The position numbers were made by a program, and so were the translations under genes. The notes beneath the pieces are model-generated. The model saw nothing but the letters and a program-made list of their open reading frames with translations, was not told the DNA's origin and did no database searches. A stretch of DNA of 64,000 nt, taken from positions 127,606,255 through 127,670,254 of the forward strand of contig CM069432.1 in assembly GCA_035610365.1 (NCBI GenBank). Reading direction: 5' to 3'. The DNA comes from Aquatica leii. Taxonomy: Eukaryota; Arthropoda; Insecta; Coleoptera; Lampyridae. Of this stretch, positions 11,603-23,278 are shown piece after piece (position 1 is the first letter of the stretch; the number at the start of each line of letters is the position of its first letter).

Positions 11603-11770
11603 AGTAGTCGTCGGTGCAGGATCGTAATTAGGTGTTGGAGTGTTATTGTAGAGTAAACGTTTAATTATATAGGAGGGGAATCATAAGAAGGAATCATTAA
11701 TTTGATTAAAACCGAAATTTACCACTCACCAGGAGGCGAACCGTTTCATTAATAATCCCATCCTTCAATT

Positions 11771-12806
11771 ATGGCGGCACAGAACACCTTGCCGGTTCAC
11801 CAAACATCGTGGCACGAAGAAATGAAAAAAAACTATAATCAAAACACGTACAAATTAATCAAACGCATCCAAGATCTGACCATAAAAGTAGCTAAGTACA
11901 ACAATAGAAAAACTTTCTTAAAAAATTGTAAAACTTTAGATGTGACACCTAATCATATACAACAATTTTTTAAACATATACATTTGATACAAGCTGAACA
12001 CACGCCATATAACAACAAACTTAACTCGACGATCAATCGATTTAAACGATCAGTACTTCACATCGAAATCGATATTACGTATTGGCGTCTGTTCAACTTA
12101 AACAAAGAAATTAATAATATAAAACGACAATTATCTAACTTACTAAATGTTAAAGACTTCTATACGTTGACCAAAATTTTAAAAATTAAAAACGAAAACA
12201 GCAGGCGGAAAAATAAAAACAAACTCGATAAAAAACTTGATCGTATAACACGAGGTCAAAGTTGGAACAAAAACATTAACACAAAAAATTGCATTTACAA
12301 TCTCACTAACATACAAATTCCCGAGAAAGTAAAACAATGTCTCGCTTTAAGCCCTAAATTCACTTTTAACTATAACCAGAAACTACCGATGGTTAATATA
12401 ATTAAAGATTGCGAAGACATACTTACTCGTGTCAATCCCGACGATAAAGACGCCATCAGAGGTAGATTAGTGAACATAATTACCAACTTTGCGAACCAAA
12501 ATAACATAAAAAAACAAAACTCCCAAGATCAATTTATATTCAAATTAATAAATTCAACAAGTAATTTTATAAAAAAAGAAAAACATCTCATTGTCACAAA
12601 ATCAGATAAAGGAAATTCAACAGTTTTAATCACTACACAAGAATATAATAACAAATTAGATAATTTATTAAATGATATAAAAACTTATAAAAAAGTGAAT
12701 TTTGATCCAACTAGTAGTGTTCAAAGGAAAAACAACTTTATTGTTAAATCTCTTTTTGAGAAAGGTCACATAGACCAATATACGTATAAAAAACTGACGT
12801 GCTACA
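11771..12806 (+). pseudogene. Penelope-like ORF, N-terminal part, cut by a DNA-transposon insertion
   Basis: The frame opens with MAAQNTLPVHQTSWHEEMKK and is uninterrupted to the insertion in LTCYT. It shows the N-terminal region typical of Penelope-like proteins, including CLALSPKFTFNYN and the conserved VTKSDKGNSTVLITTQEYNN block that precedes the RT fingers. The rest of the gene resumes at 14514. The start lies about 20 bp downstream of the direct-repeat copy of the element end. Confidence 0.9.
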
Positions 12807-14513
12807 CCCACAAAACCAAATAGGTTCCATAATAATGCTTTTAGAAGCATAGAGGCAGTATTGATATTACTGAAAGCCTTCCTGTAGCAGTAGAATGGTT
12901 TATGTTTAGAGATAGGTTTTGACACTCCAGTAGAATGCTGTACAGTTAGTGCTTATAGAGTCCTATTAGACGTTGTACAAAAGCAGGCCAGAGGTAGAAG
13001 TTTTCACGTTCCATTAGAATGCTTTAAAATAGTGCCAATGTAGTACTTTCCTATGTTGTAGAATAGCATGACAAAGTTAACGACTAAAAGGTAATTGATT
13101 TGCATGCTTTTACAGGGTTTTAATAGCATACCATAAGAAACACAAAAAGCATGAAATGATTAGTTTTAAGTCATTTTTTATTAAGAAATTTGTACAGTAT
13201 CTTTGTCTAAACTATAATAATTTTTAATCAATGGTTTGCGAATTTGTAGTTTGCTGCATCATCCTAATTATTTCATTTTTTAATCTCGCTTTGCCATGAC
13301 GTAGCCATTGGAACACCTCATTAATAACATCTATAGGAACTCCTTTGAATCAACTTTGGGTTAACTCTATAACAAAATTATGCGTTTAATTATTTTTATT
13401 ATCTATTATCAGTCGCATGCATTTTCACTAGATTCATATCAAAAATATGTTTCTTTTTATGAATAAAATAAATTTTTATTACAATGCTTTTAAGTTTAAG
13501 TCCGCAGGTTGGTCAACCCTGTTCTAAAAAATAACTGGATGCCAAGTAAAAATAAACAATAACAATAAAGCGCTAAAACGTGGATAAGCTGAACGTATAA
13601 AAATTGTTTCTTTTTGTACTTACTTTTACTTAAATCAGCAGAATTTCTAATAGCTTTTTCTTCTTTAATTCAGCACAAAAAAGAACCCATTTACAAATAT
13701 AGACCAAGCTCGAAGTCGTCTTCCTTTCGTAAACGTAAAACTGCATATACCCGTACTTAGAAGCGTTTCTGGTGAATCAAACTCGGTAGTCGGTACATAT
13801 TTCGTCACAATTCTCAGAAATCAAATTATCTTATCTACATTTACAGTATCAAACGCGAATGCATAGGGTTTTTATTGCATACATATCTTTATCAACAAAA
13901 TTTAGATGTGCGCGTTTAATCTCTACAGGAAGTTATTTTTGTTTAGGTATTACAATTTAGCAACTTGTACAAACGGTTATTTCTGATATTAAAATTATAT
14001 TTCTTTATCTCAAATAAAGAACGATTAAACCGATTTTAGAGGTACTAAAACACTAAAAGAATGTTATCATGTTAGTCGGAATACTTGAATTTCAATACAT
14101 TGTCAAAGTTGCTATAAACACTTTATGTTTATATCAATATAGAAGGCCTATAGGAGTGATTTTAAAGGAATCTTTTAAGGTACTTTATTCTCCTTCTATA
14201 TGCATTGTTATAGAATCAATATGGGAACGCCATTATAATGCTACATTTCTAATACTTTAGTGATTCCAATCAACTGCCAATTTTAAGGCTGCTATAAGCA
14301 CTTCTTTCTTAAATTAAATATAGTATTCCTATAGAAGTGTTTTTAAAAGAATCTTTTAGAGTACTTTATTCTTCTTATATAGGAATTCTTATAGAATACG
14401 TTTTAAATTAAGTGTGTTATTAGAAGTCCATACACAAACTACTATTGGCATGCTTTAGAAATGAATATTTGGGAATGCTTATCGAACCTACATGGAACTT
14501 ATGGTTTTGTGGG
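12807..14513. mobile_element. Non-autonomous DNA transposon with CCCACAAAACC termini, 1.7 kb
   Basis: It starts CCCACAAAACC and ends GGTTTTGTGGG; the inverted similarity extends about 21 bp. It splits the Penelope-like ORF cleanly: removing it plus one copy of the CA at 12805-12806/14514-14515 restores the frame, so a 2-bp duplication is likely (CAC is an imperfect alternative). The interior has no transposase. It holds sub-terminal repeats: a unit of roughly 190 bp appears twice at about 14060-14240 and 14250-14430, and 'tagaatgctt'-type motifs recur at 12830-13040. The superfamily is not established. Confidence 0.85.
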
Positions 14514-15984
14514 CACAGGCTTACCTCCTAAATACTACGGGTTGGTCAAAATTCATAAAGAAAACTATCCGCTTAGACCAATTGTCTCATGTATAGGGTC
14601 ACCTACATATTTTTTATCTACTTTTATGTCAAATATTGTCGCTAACATCTCACATATTTTTAATTACAATGTTAAGAATTCGTTTGAACTAAAAGATAAA
14701 ATTACTAATGTCATTGTTCCCGACAATTTCATACTTATATCGTTTGATGTTACGTCGCTGTTTACTAACATTTCAAAAGACTTAACGATAGAACTAATCA
14801 ATAAATATTGGCTTAAGATATCAGAATTTACTACACTTAGTAAAAAAGAATTCATAGATATTACTACCTTTTTATTTGAGTCTAGTTATTTTATATGTAA
14901 AGGACAATTCTATAAACAGATTTTTGGTACTGCAATGGGCAATCCTTTTTCTCCGATCCTTGCTAATTTAACCATGCATGATCTACTAACGTGGGTGACG
15001 AATAACTTAAACTTTACTCCAATGTTTCTATTCTCGTATGTAGATGACATAATAACTTGCATTCCTAAAAACCAAATTGACTATACCCTTTCCATATTTA
15101 ACAGCTATAACCCGTCCTTACAATTTTCCATAGAAGTCGAAAACGATAATCAAATTCCCTTTTTAGACATCCTATTGATCAAAAACTCTAACAACATCTT
15201 AATAGATTGGTACTCAAAAACCACGGCATCAAATAGAATCATCAACTTCCTTTCAAAACATCCCCATAACCAAAAAATTAACATAATTAAATCAATCAAA
15301 AACAAAATCTTGACATTAAGCAGTCCTCAGTTCCATCAGAAAAACCTAAAAATCCTACAAAAAATCCTACAGAATAACAATTACCCCTCCTATATAATTA
15401 AACGTTTACTCTACAATAACACTCCAACACCTAATTACGATCCTGCACCGACGACTACTGTGTCAAATACGACCAACATTGACAATAAAAGTTATGCTAG
15501 CTTAATCAACGTTCCGGGTTTGAGTCACCAAATCATAAAGACACTAAAAAATAATACCATTAACATAGCCTTATATAATAACAACACGCTATACAACAGA
15601 TTTTACACGAAACTAAAAGATAAAACCACTGATTTAGAGAAATCGTGTCTCATTTACAAAATTGACTGCAGTGATTGCGACAGATGTTATATTGGTCAAA
15701 CAAAGCAAAATTAAAACCGCATTCAAAATCATATATATGACTGTAAAAAAACTAATAGTTCGAAGACCGATAAAACCGCGTTGTTATTACATCACACCCA
15801 GTTGCAACATAATTTTAATTTTAATAACCCTACGATTTTAGATTTTGAAACCAATTTTAACAAAAGACTTGTTGCAGAAATGATTTTTATTAATGTATAT
15901 GAGAACAACGTCAATTTTAGAACGGACACTCAAAACCTCAGCACGGTATATAATAATTTAATTAAAAATAAAAAACGAACATAA
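14514..15984 (+). pseudogene. Penelope-like ORF, reverse transcriptase and GIY-YIG endonuclease part
   Basis: The frame resumes with PPKYYGLVKIHKENYPLRPI and continues through the RT motifs SFDVTSLFTNIS, GTAMGNPFSPILANL and FSYVDDIITCIP (catalytic YVDD). DWYSKTTASNRIINF follows, then the endonuclease signature CLIYKIDCSDCDRCYIGQTK. A local deletion creates a TAA at 15712-15714 just after CYIGQT; the remaining endonuclease tail stays open to 15984. The RT copies the element RNA, and GIY-YIG nicks the target. An ATG at 14461 lies in the inserted transposon, not in this gene. Confidence 0.92.
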
Positions 15985-16725
15985 AACACAAATAAAAAGA
16001 ATATTTACAACCTATCTAACTTACTTACTAACTTATGTTCTATTCTTAATTAACTAACCTAACTATCTTCTTAATTAAATTAAACTAAAACAAAAAAAAA
16101 AAACTGCCCGTTGATAACACCTGTAAAATAAAATTGTATAATTAGTGTGGTTATTTAATAATCAATAATTACTTAATATCCTATTTACCAAACAAAAATT
16201 CCTCTCCTATCAATAACCTTTCACCTTGTCCATATAGCATCATCAAAAATTTATATCATTCGTACGTTTTAAATATGTGCACGATGTACAAATTAACGTT
16301 TTGAACTTAAATGTATTAATTATAGCTTAATTATTTTAGAAAAAACTTACGTGACTCAGTGGTAAGTAAACCCTTTCATCCGCATTATATTTTAATTACA
16401 AATATTTAATGGTTAGTTACTAGTTATTGACTCAATGTTTTATTAGAATTAACAATTTTAAATATAATAATGTTAGTAATCTCAAAACAATTAAATTTCA
16501 TAGTGCTGTCTTGTTTGTCGCTTATGTTTTTATACACATTTTTTATACACATTTTTAATCTTTGTTTTTATGTTATAAAGTATACTAAAATGTTTGTTTC
16601 TTACAATAAAGTTAGCGAGCCTGATGAAGTGTTCATCACGAGCACGAAACGTCGCAATAGTACTGAAGTAGTTGCTTTCATCCAACCTCCTACAAGAAGG
16701 AATCATTAATTTGATTAAAACCGAA
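15384..16725 (+). repeat. Right-hand arm of the 1.34-kb inverted repeat in the Penelope-like element
   Basis: This is the genuine 3' part of the element: end of the RT connector, GIY-YIG domain, untranslated tail and hammerhead core. It pairs with 10333-11678. The last 34 bp (16726-16759) lie outside the inverted repeat but are repeated directly at 11717-11750. Confidence 0.92.
16621..16653 (+). ncRNA. Hammerhead-ribozyme-like core, right end of the Penelope-like element
   Basis: CTGATGA at 16621-16627, a short GTG/CAC stem II around 16629-16645, GAAAC at 16646-16650 and GTC at 16651-16653 match the catalytic hammerhead layout with a minimal stem III. Self-cleavage would define RNA ends of the retroelement. 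Stem I is not obvious by eye. Confidence 0.6.
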
Positions 16726-16759
16726 ATTTACCACTCACCAGGAGGCGAACCGTTTCATT

Positions 16760-17715
16760 CATAGACAATATGTTGGTCTGTATAATGAATACGTTAATTA
16801 CTTACTGAGTACCGATAAGTTCGAATGCTGAAGTTAAGTGAGTAAGTTATTTTTGAATAAACAAACAAAGAATTAAGGTAAATGTGATTTACAAATTTAG
16901 CAACAATTTTAACTATAATAAGAAAAATGAGTATTTACTAAAATGAATAATTTCAGCGGGCAAGTTAATTAAAAGTTAAAAGATAAATAATTGATGGTAT
17001 TGAGTGAAAGGAATGTAGGTTAAGCTAATATAATACGTTGATATTGAATTCCTTTGGTTCTTTTTATGTAAATAAAGATGACAGCTCGACGTTGATCGAT
17101 ATGGATACCCGGATCGATAGATGCGGCTCCACAGCGATTAAACAATGGCGTAGAAAATTGATAGAAAGCAGATCAACCCAAGTAGAAAACGCTAAGGACA
17201 AATATCCAAAATTAGTGACGAGAAAAAAAAAAGGAAAAGATAATATTGAATTATAGCGAATGCGTAAGTACGTACCCGTCAAATCCGGCGTCAGTTAAGC
17301 AACGATGCGGCACACGTGGTACTTTCGAAGTCCAAATATCCGTAAAGAAATACGTCCGATGAATGTCAGCAGATAGCAGAGGTCTTCGACAAACAGCAGT
17401 TATTTGAAACATCCACTTTATATCCGAATAAATCGAATTTTATAGAAATTATGAAGGTTTCAAGGCACGACGAAAAATGGCGCACGTTTGGCACGTTTAG
17501 CAAGTTGACGACAAAAATGAAGTTCATGAAAATCCACCAATCAAGTAAATAATATATGATAAATGTATTTGTATGGTTGAAAATTGACCAATCAGGTAGA
17601 TAATATAAATCTAATTGTATGGATTAGTTTGGACCAATCAGGTAAACAATATAAATATACTTGTATGCCATCTGACGGTAAAACTAAAGATTGATAAAAA
17701 TGTGAACACATAACA
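16760..17715 (-). repeat. 5' LTR of the Ty3/Gypsy element, second part
   Basis: The LTR resumes with the 12-bp duplicated target CATAGACAATAT and runs to ACATAACA at 17715, followed by the ACAT target copy. As the outer end of the 5' LTR on the minus strand it should hold the promoter. The 6.4-kb insertion therefore separates promoter and coding region, which probably silences this copy. Confidence 0.92.
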
Positions 17716-17719
17716 ACAT

Positions 17720-18677
17720 GTAAAGCCAAATTTGCTAAAATAAATTTGCACTCGAGATTTCCACTATAACACAATGAAACAACCGAATTATTCTAAGAAG
17801 TTAATGATCAGAAAGCTTATTGATATCTGCCTGTTCTAAAACGGAAAACACACATACACGCATCGCGAGATAAGAAACTACCTATCCTTCCGCTAAATAA
17901 AACAGCGTTGTAAAATTTCTATTCTTAAACCACTAATTTGCAAATTATCAAAACGAACCAGTCTTAATTAAAAAGAAAGAAATCTAATGACTTCTAAAAT
18001 CGCTATAGAAAAACTGAAAAATACAAACTAAAGAATTTTTAATAAAGAATTTTAACTAAAATAAAAACGTTACAGTAAAAAAAGTTTGATAAAACTTCAA
18101 GTTTACTGTCTTGTTATTTTTAGCGACTGTTGCTTGCTTATTCTACTTTTAGCTGGTTGTGTTTAACAGAACAGAGATTTAAGTTTTTATCTAGTTAGAA
18201 TCTAAACCAATCTTTTGAGCCGCTTGTTTTGTGTATATGCGTATTTTGTTTTGTTTTACTAGAAAATGTTTATAGTACTCCTTAGATACAAATTTCTGCC
18301 AATATAAATTAGGTGTTACTAATAAACGATAAATTTGAAAATTTTCTATCAGTTAATTTGTACGATCTACTTTGTGCAGTTTTAAAAATTATATTATAAT
18401 CTATCTTTCTAGTGTGATTTCTATAATCAATTTCTTCTTTAAAATACTGCGCTAATGCTTTTGTCGTTTCTCTGTTTCTTCATACCAGTAAAATAAAACA
18501 ATTTTTTTTGGAGTTTATTTGGAGTATTTTGACGTTTTCAGTTACGTGCATCTTGAACAGCTTTAAACTTAATGTTAGTGAAAAAAAAAATTTTGTAATG
18601 AAATCTCTGATTGGCAGATTCTTAATCTGTTTGCGCTGTATTTTGTTACCGTTATTGTTTCTATTTTATATGTAAAG
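17720..18677. other. AT-rich intronic sequence, no gene seen
   Basis: I found no coding signature or clear repeat on either strand. Confidence 0.5.
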
Positions 18678-18963
18678 ACCGGTAGGATGCATGAATCGTA
18701 AACCTTTAGCTTGAGATTGTTTGGTATTTTGGTGTATTTAAGAATATAGCAAAATTTTGCTAAAGTTACCCATGTGAGATTAATCCTTCTAACCGGACTA
18801 AATAAAAAAATTAGTCTTGCATAAAACTAATTTTTCTAGTCGAGTTAAATGGAAAAATTAATCTCAGATAGACAACTTTCGCAAAATTTAGTTATATTTT
18901 TAAAAATAGTAAAATACCAGACAATCTCAAGCAAAAGGTATACGATGTCTGCTTTCTACCGGT
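18678..18963. mobile_element. Foldback (MITE-like) element, about 286 bp
   Basis: The left arm begins ACCGGTAG and contains CTTGAGATTGTTTGGTATTT. The right arm contains the matching AATACCAGACAATCTCAAG and ends CTACCGGT. The arms continue toward the centre (TAATCC.../...TTAATCT), so most of the element can fold on itself. No coding capacity. The target duplication is not clear. Confidence 0.7.
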
Positions 18964-19047
18964 GGCTACATGAGGCATGGAAAAAATGACGTTAACAAAA
19001 CACAGAGCAAACAGTTTACGAATCTGTTAACAAACACTAAAAAAGTC

Positions 19048-19290
19048 ATGCTTGGAGTCAGCCTAAGTTACAAGTTCCAAATCGTAGACATAAAAGCAAG
19101 AACAAGAGTTGCAAGTATTGTAAAAAGATTTGCAAGACTAAAATAGCGTTGGGCCGGTCATGTCGCTAAAGACAACTGAAAGTAGACAAAGAAACTATTA
19201 CAATAGCAACCACATAAGAAATGTGGGACGACTAGAAGCACGATGGCACGATGATCTAAAAAAAACTATATGAAGAAATAAAGTAAAAGT
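19048..19290 (+). pseudogene. 3' end of a LINE (non-LTR retrotransposon) ORF, decayed
   Basis: The plus strand reads MLGVSLSYKFQIVDIK, then RTRVASIVKRFARLK, a stop, RWAGHVAKD, and after further stops KKCGRLEARWHDDLKK. This order (MLGVSL...R..V.DI...K..WAGH.AR...GR...RW.DDL) is the well-known C-terminal tail of endonuclease/RT-encoding LINEs of insects. The rest of the element is absent, as expected for 5' truncation. Confidence 0.75.
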
Positions 19291-20114
19291 TTTTAGTCAT
19301 ACTAATTCAATTACTTAATGTTAAATTTTAAAAACAAATTTTATCATAGCAACGGTGCTAAACTTCTTATGATTATATAAAGACAAATCGCTGCGTTACT
19401 TTAATAACCATGTCAATACTAACTTGTTTGTGCAGTTATTTAAACGGCAATTGATTTAAACAACGTGAAAAAATATCACTGTAATCATCTACCAGCAAAT
19501 AGTGTAATTGTCAATTTAGCTTTATTTCTAATTACTTTTCGCTGAGAAATGTTAAAAAACAGTTATTGTAATTTTTATAAACTTTGTGTTTTTGTAGCAT
19601 TGTTTAAATATTTTTTATTAATTTTTTATTAAATATTCATAAACTAATAACAAACATAATTTTTATTTCTTTACTGTTATAGAGTTTAAAAAACGTTCGT
19701 TTTTTTAATTAATTTACTATATCACGAAGGAAGCTTACAGTTGACAGATTTTACACGATTAAGTAGAAATACAAAACATGTATTTTTTAGTTAATCTTGT
19801 AGATTTTATCTTTTAAAAATAAAATAATTTAATAGTTGTGTTTTTACACATGCTTTAACTCTTACAGTCAACGCTTCAACTTATAAGACATATCGTCGAA
19901 TTAAATTAGAGGGATGTGTATACTTGGTTGCATTACAAAAACTTTTACTAGAAAACTAGCGTTCAAACTGCGATTGGTTTTTATACGTTGTTGAAATTTT
20001 AATTTTTTGCAGAATACCATTAAAAGAAATAATTTTGCACTTATAATTTTACTGTGATTTTATTTTTTATTCACTATTGTGATAATAAATCTATTAAGCA
20101 GTTGTATTACACCT
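19291..20114. other. AT-rich intronic sequence, no gene seen
   Basis: Nothing recognisable on either strand apart from homopolymer runs. Confidence 0.5.
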
Positions 20115-20539
20115 TCAGGTAAGCGGGGCTCAAAAACTGACACTTGGTAGATTTTTACAGGCAACGTTTCGTGGCGCTATTGTGCGCATTTTATCATGGC
20201 CACTATTTATTAAAGAACCAAAAAAAGCACATTAGATTCAACATGGCAGATTATAGGTATGTACATATTAAAACATATCTAACTATAATTTATTTATTAA
20301 GAACACATGTACATAAAAAACGTGTCCAAGATGAGCTGTCTGATGAACTAGTCAGAAAAGTAAAATTTAATAAATAAACAAACAATGACATTAACAGTTA
20401 GTGCAGAGATATAAATATAATAAATCACAAACAGAAAACATCTACACAGACAAACATCATTTAACTAAACTTATCACTGAAAATGATTCTTCTTATCACA
20501 GTTATCAATCAATTGGTGTAATCAAGCGAATCTTAATCA

Positions 20540-21700
20540 CATTTTAGAAATTAACTGTTGGTCAATACTGCATAAATAATTGGTATTGGTATTAAAGTTA
20601 ACATTATTATTGTGCTTACTGATAAAAATAATTTTGGTTATCATGAGTTTATTGAAAGATTGTTCTACGCTTAAGGATTAAGGGTTGGAAAACTATAAAT
20701 TGTGACCTGCTTTAATGTGATTTGGTATACGAAATTGTGTACTTCAAGATTACTAATTTTATCTAGGTTAGACAGGCTTAGAGGTGTTGGTAAATTGTTA
20801 GTTTGAGATAATAGTTTATTTATATTTTGCTAGAATAGTTACTGCGTTTTAGTATTTTTTTAAGGTTGTTTAGTTTTTTTTAAATATGTGGATTACTGAA
20901 ACCCATAAACTTATTTCTTATAGATTTATTTACTTTAATTTTCTGTTGATTTAGATGTCTAGATAGATAGTTTATAATTTTATTAGAAGCAATGGGTTTA
21001 GTTTACCAATCTTATTCATATAATTGTCTCTAGTTAAATTAACGTCTAAGAATGGTAGTAAGCCCTTTTTTTCTATTTCACCGTAAATCTTAAATGTGGA
21101 TTATAGCTATTAAGAATATTAAGAGTATTTAAAGTTTCATATTCCGAGATGTCATCAACAAAAATGTAGGATCAAATAAAAGTCTATCACGTACATAGTT
21201 TATTAAGTCATGTATTACGAGATTAGCTAAGATAGGAAACGCCCGATTATTCATGGCCGTATCAAACTTTTGTATGTATATGTTGTATTTATATGTAAAA
21301 TAACTGGAATCAAATAAAAAAGTAATTATTTCTGTCAATAGAGGTAGTTCAAGAGTAGTGTGGCTTTTGAAGTTGTTTCAATAGTGATTAATTGTAACGT
21401 AAGCTCTTTGGTAATGTTTGTAAATAATGATAAGTAACATCAAACGACACTATTTTGTAACGAAGTGGTACTGTACTTTTTTTATTTTTTTTTTCTACTA
21501 ATTTAAAAGAGTTGGTGATGTTATAATTTAAAATATAAGCAATATTTTGTAACGTTAGAAACAAATTTAGACATTTGGTATGTAGGAGCACCAGTACAAG
21601 ATAGAATAGGTCTAAGCGGATGTTTATTTTTATATATGAGGTCATAAAATTTGGGTGGTATGCTGGTGTATGTGATGAATTTTTTATATTGATTGCAACG
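20540..21700 (-). pseudogene. Penelope-like reverse transcriptase remnant with endonuclease tail
   Basis: Pieces in several frames read PPKFYDLIYKNKHPLRPILS, KIVSFDVTYHYLQT, FDTAMNNRAFPILANLVIHD and RDRLLFDPTFLL. A W.TKPIASNKIINYLSRH segment at about 20960-21010 follows. Near 20610 KIIFISKHNNNVNFNT matches the endonuclease tail. The GIY-YIG core itself is missing. Multiple frameshifts and stops; non-functional. Confidence 0.75.
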
Positions 21701-21965
21701 ATTGCAACAAATGCTGCATAAAACAAACAAAACAAAAAATTGTTTAAAAAATTATCTGTACGACTGTAAAAACAAAAAACCAGAATTAGCGATTGCGGTA
21801 CATCACATTAACACAACTTACAATTTTGATTTTTCTAATCCTACAATCTTAGACGTGGAACAATTTTTTAATAAACTCTTGGTAATCGAAATGATTTTTA
21901 TCAGTAAGCACAACAATAATGTTAACTTTAATACTGATACCATTAATTTAGGCAGCATTTAGCAA
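21693..21965 (+). pseudogene. Inverted copy of the Penelope-like endonuclease tail
   Basis: The plus strand encodes NCLKNYLYDCKNKKPELAIA, VHHINTTYNFDFSNPTILDV and IFISKHNNNVNFNTDTINLG. These match position by position the C-terminal tail of the element at 15740-15984 and the minus-strand copy near 20610-20760. It is the equivalent of the inverted left arm of other Penelope-like elements. Confidence 0.8.
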
Positions 21966-22195
21966 AATTTAATTTCTAAAATGTGTTTAATTGATAAATA
22001 GTTATGTTATCACAGTGATAAAAGGAAACATTTTATGTGATAAGCTTAGTTAGATGATGTTTGTCTGTGTAGATGTTTTCTGTTTGTAGTTTATTATATT
22101 TTTATTTCTACACTAACTGTTAATGTCATTGTTTGTTTATTTATTGAATTTTAATTTTGTGACTAGTTCATCGCACATCTTGGGTTCGATTGTTA

Positions 22196-23054
22196 TGTAA
22201 GTGTACACCTAATAAGATAATTATAGCTAGACGTTACTATATATTTTAATATTTACCTATAATTTGTCATGTTTGTTTTTAATGGTTTTTTTTTTGTTTA
22301 TAAACTTTGAATAGACTTGAAAAAATCGGTAATACGCAGAGCATACAAAGTTGCCATAAAAAAATAACGGATTGTTGGTGGAGGTGAAACAAACAATAAT
22401 AGTAACACCATATGTAGTTTCATGCAGTTGTTAAAATATTTCAAATATATAAGTACAGATGCAGAACTTATAAGACGGTTCTCTACAATCATGTGTGCTA
22501 TTTCGGGTAGATTCTAAATAAATGAAGATTCACTAGATAAATACGCATGGTTAGTATTTTATTCCCGTCACAGTAAGTAAGGAAAAGGTAAAAGCAAACT
22601 TAACTTTTTTTTAAATAGAGTACTAATTTTATTTAATTACCCGTGAGCTTTGGACTATTGAATGCGGTCCACCCCTATCGCTTTGAAGAACGTAACTTTT
22701 TTTCTTAAACGGAACCTAAATTTGTATAAAAATAGACGCTTAGATTAGAAAACCTTTCTTTTATAATCTGTTCTTGGTAAAAACTTTTTTTTCTGAGAAC
22801 TGTTTCTGCTAAGATTTTTTTAATATCCTCTTTAACGTACCTACAACCGTAAATAACAATTGGCAATCACCGCTACACAACCGGTTAACTCTATTTAACT
22901 GTTAAACTTTTTCTTTGATTTAATCTTATTTATCTTAATTAATTGTGTTTAATTTTGTAACGTGTATTACGTACATACGTATTTGAATTTCTTAAAATTG
23001 TACCTTTAGTTTTATTTAACCATGTTAAGTTTATAGCGTTTTTATTTATATTAA
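22196..23054. other. AT-rich intronic sequence, no gene seen
   Basis: No coding signature. A less AT-rich patch at 22640-22690 is of unknown nature. Confidence 0.45.
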
Positions 23055-23278
23055 TAGCCGGTTGCACAAAAGATAATTGACAGTTAATTGGAGTTTAATC
23101 TTCGATTATAGTACAATTATCTTTTAACTGTAGTTTAACAAGCCATTAACGGTCAATTAAATATTTGATGAGAGTCGGCGTTAATCGGAGATTAACGGTC
23201 AATTAACTGTATTTTCGGTTGCACAAAGCAATAATCTCTGATTAAACTCTTGTTAACAAAAAATTAGCTAATGGGTGA

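Larger units (their letters stand above)
10333..11678 (-). repeat. Inverted partial copy forming the left end of the Penelope-like element
   Basis: It is the reverse complement of 15384-16725 with very few differences. It includes the 3' flank, the hammerhead core, the 3' untranslated region and the endonuclease-coding end. The inner join is at AGGAGGGG (11671-11678). The 1.34-kb inverted repeat could fold into a very long hairpin if transcribed through. Confidence 0.92.
10333..16759 (+). mobile_element. Penelope-like element inserted in the Gypsy 5' LTR
   Basis: The element is flanked by a 12-bp target duplication CATAGACAATAT (10321-10332 and 16760-16771). It encodes a Penelope-type reverse transcriptase with a C-terminal GIY-YIG endonuclease on the plus strand. 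It has the family's peculiar ends: a long inverted partial copy at the left (10333-11678 against 15384-16725), plus a 65-bp direct copy of the right end at 11686-11750. Both ends carry a hammerhead-like core. It is itself interrupted by a DNA transposon (12807-14513). Because it sits in a young LTR it must be younger still. Confidence 0.93.
2876..17715 (-). mobile_element. Ty3/Gypsy LTR retrotransposon, minus strand, 5' LTR split by a later insertion
   Basis: Two near-identical 1.56-kb LTRs begin TGTTACGG and end ACATAACA on the plus strand. They bracket gag and pol on the minus strand. A 4-bp target duplication ACAT lies at 2872-2875 and 17716-17719. A primer-binding-like site is next to the right LTR and a purine tract next to the left. 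The order is gag, protease, RT, RNase H, integrase; there is no envelope gene. The right (5') LTR is interrupted at 10332 by a Penelope-like element. Comparing the LTRs I spotted only three substitutions (near 3043, 3976 and 4173 of the left copy), so the insertion is recent. Without the nested insert the element is about 8.4 kb. Confidence 0.95.
20115..22195 (-). mobile_element. Rearranged, decayed Penelope-like element
   Basis: A minus-strand RT fragment ends in the same flank (20330-20500) that appears inverted at 22030-22190. Between them a plus-strand endonuclease tail is followed by the second flank. This is the same head-to-head layout as the element at 10333-16759 but heavily mutated. 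Near 20145-20215 the minus strand shows CACAATAGCGCCACGAAACG, a relic of a hammerhead 3' half. Exact ends and target duplication are unclear. Confidence 0.75.

Noticed and set aside
14461..14513. ATG at 14461 as start of the RT gene
   Set aside because: These bases belong to the right end of the inserted DNA transposon; the RT frame is the continuation of 11771-12806.
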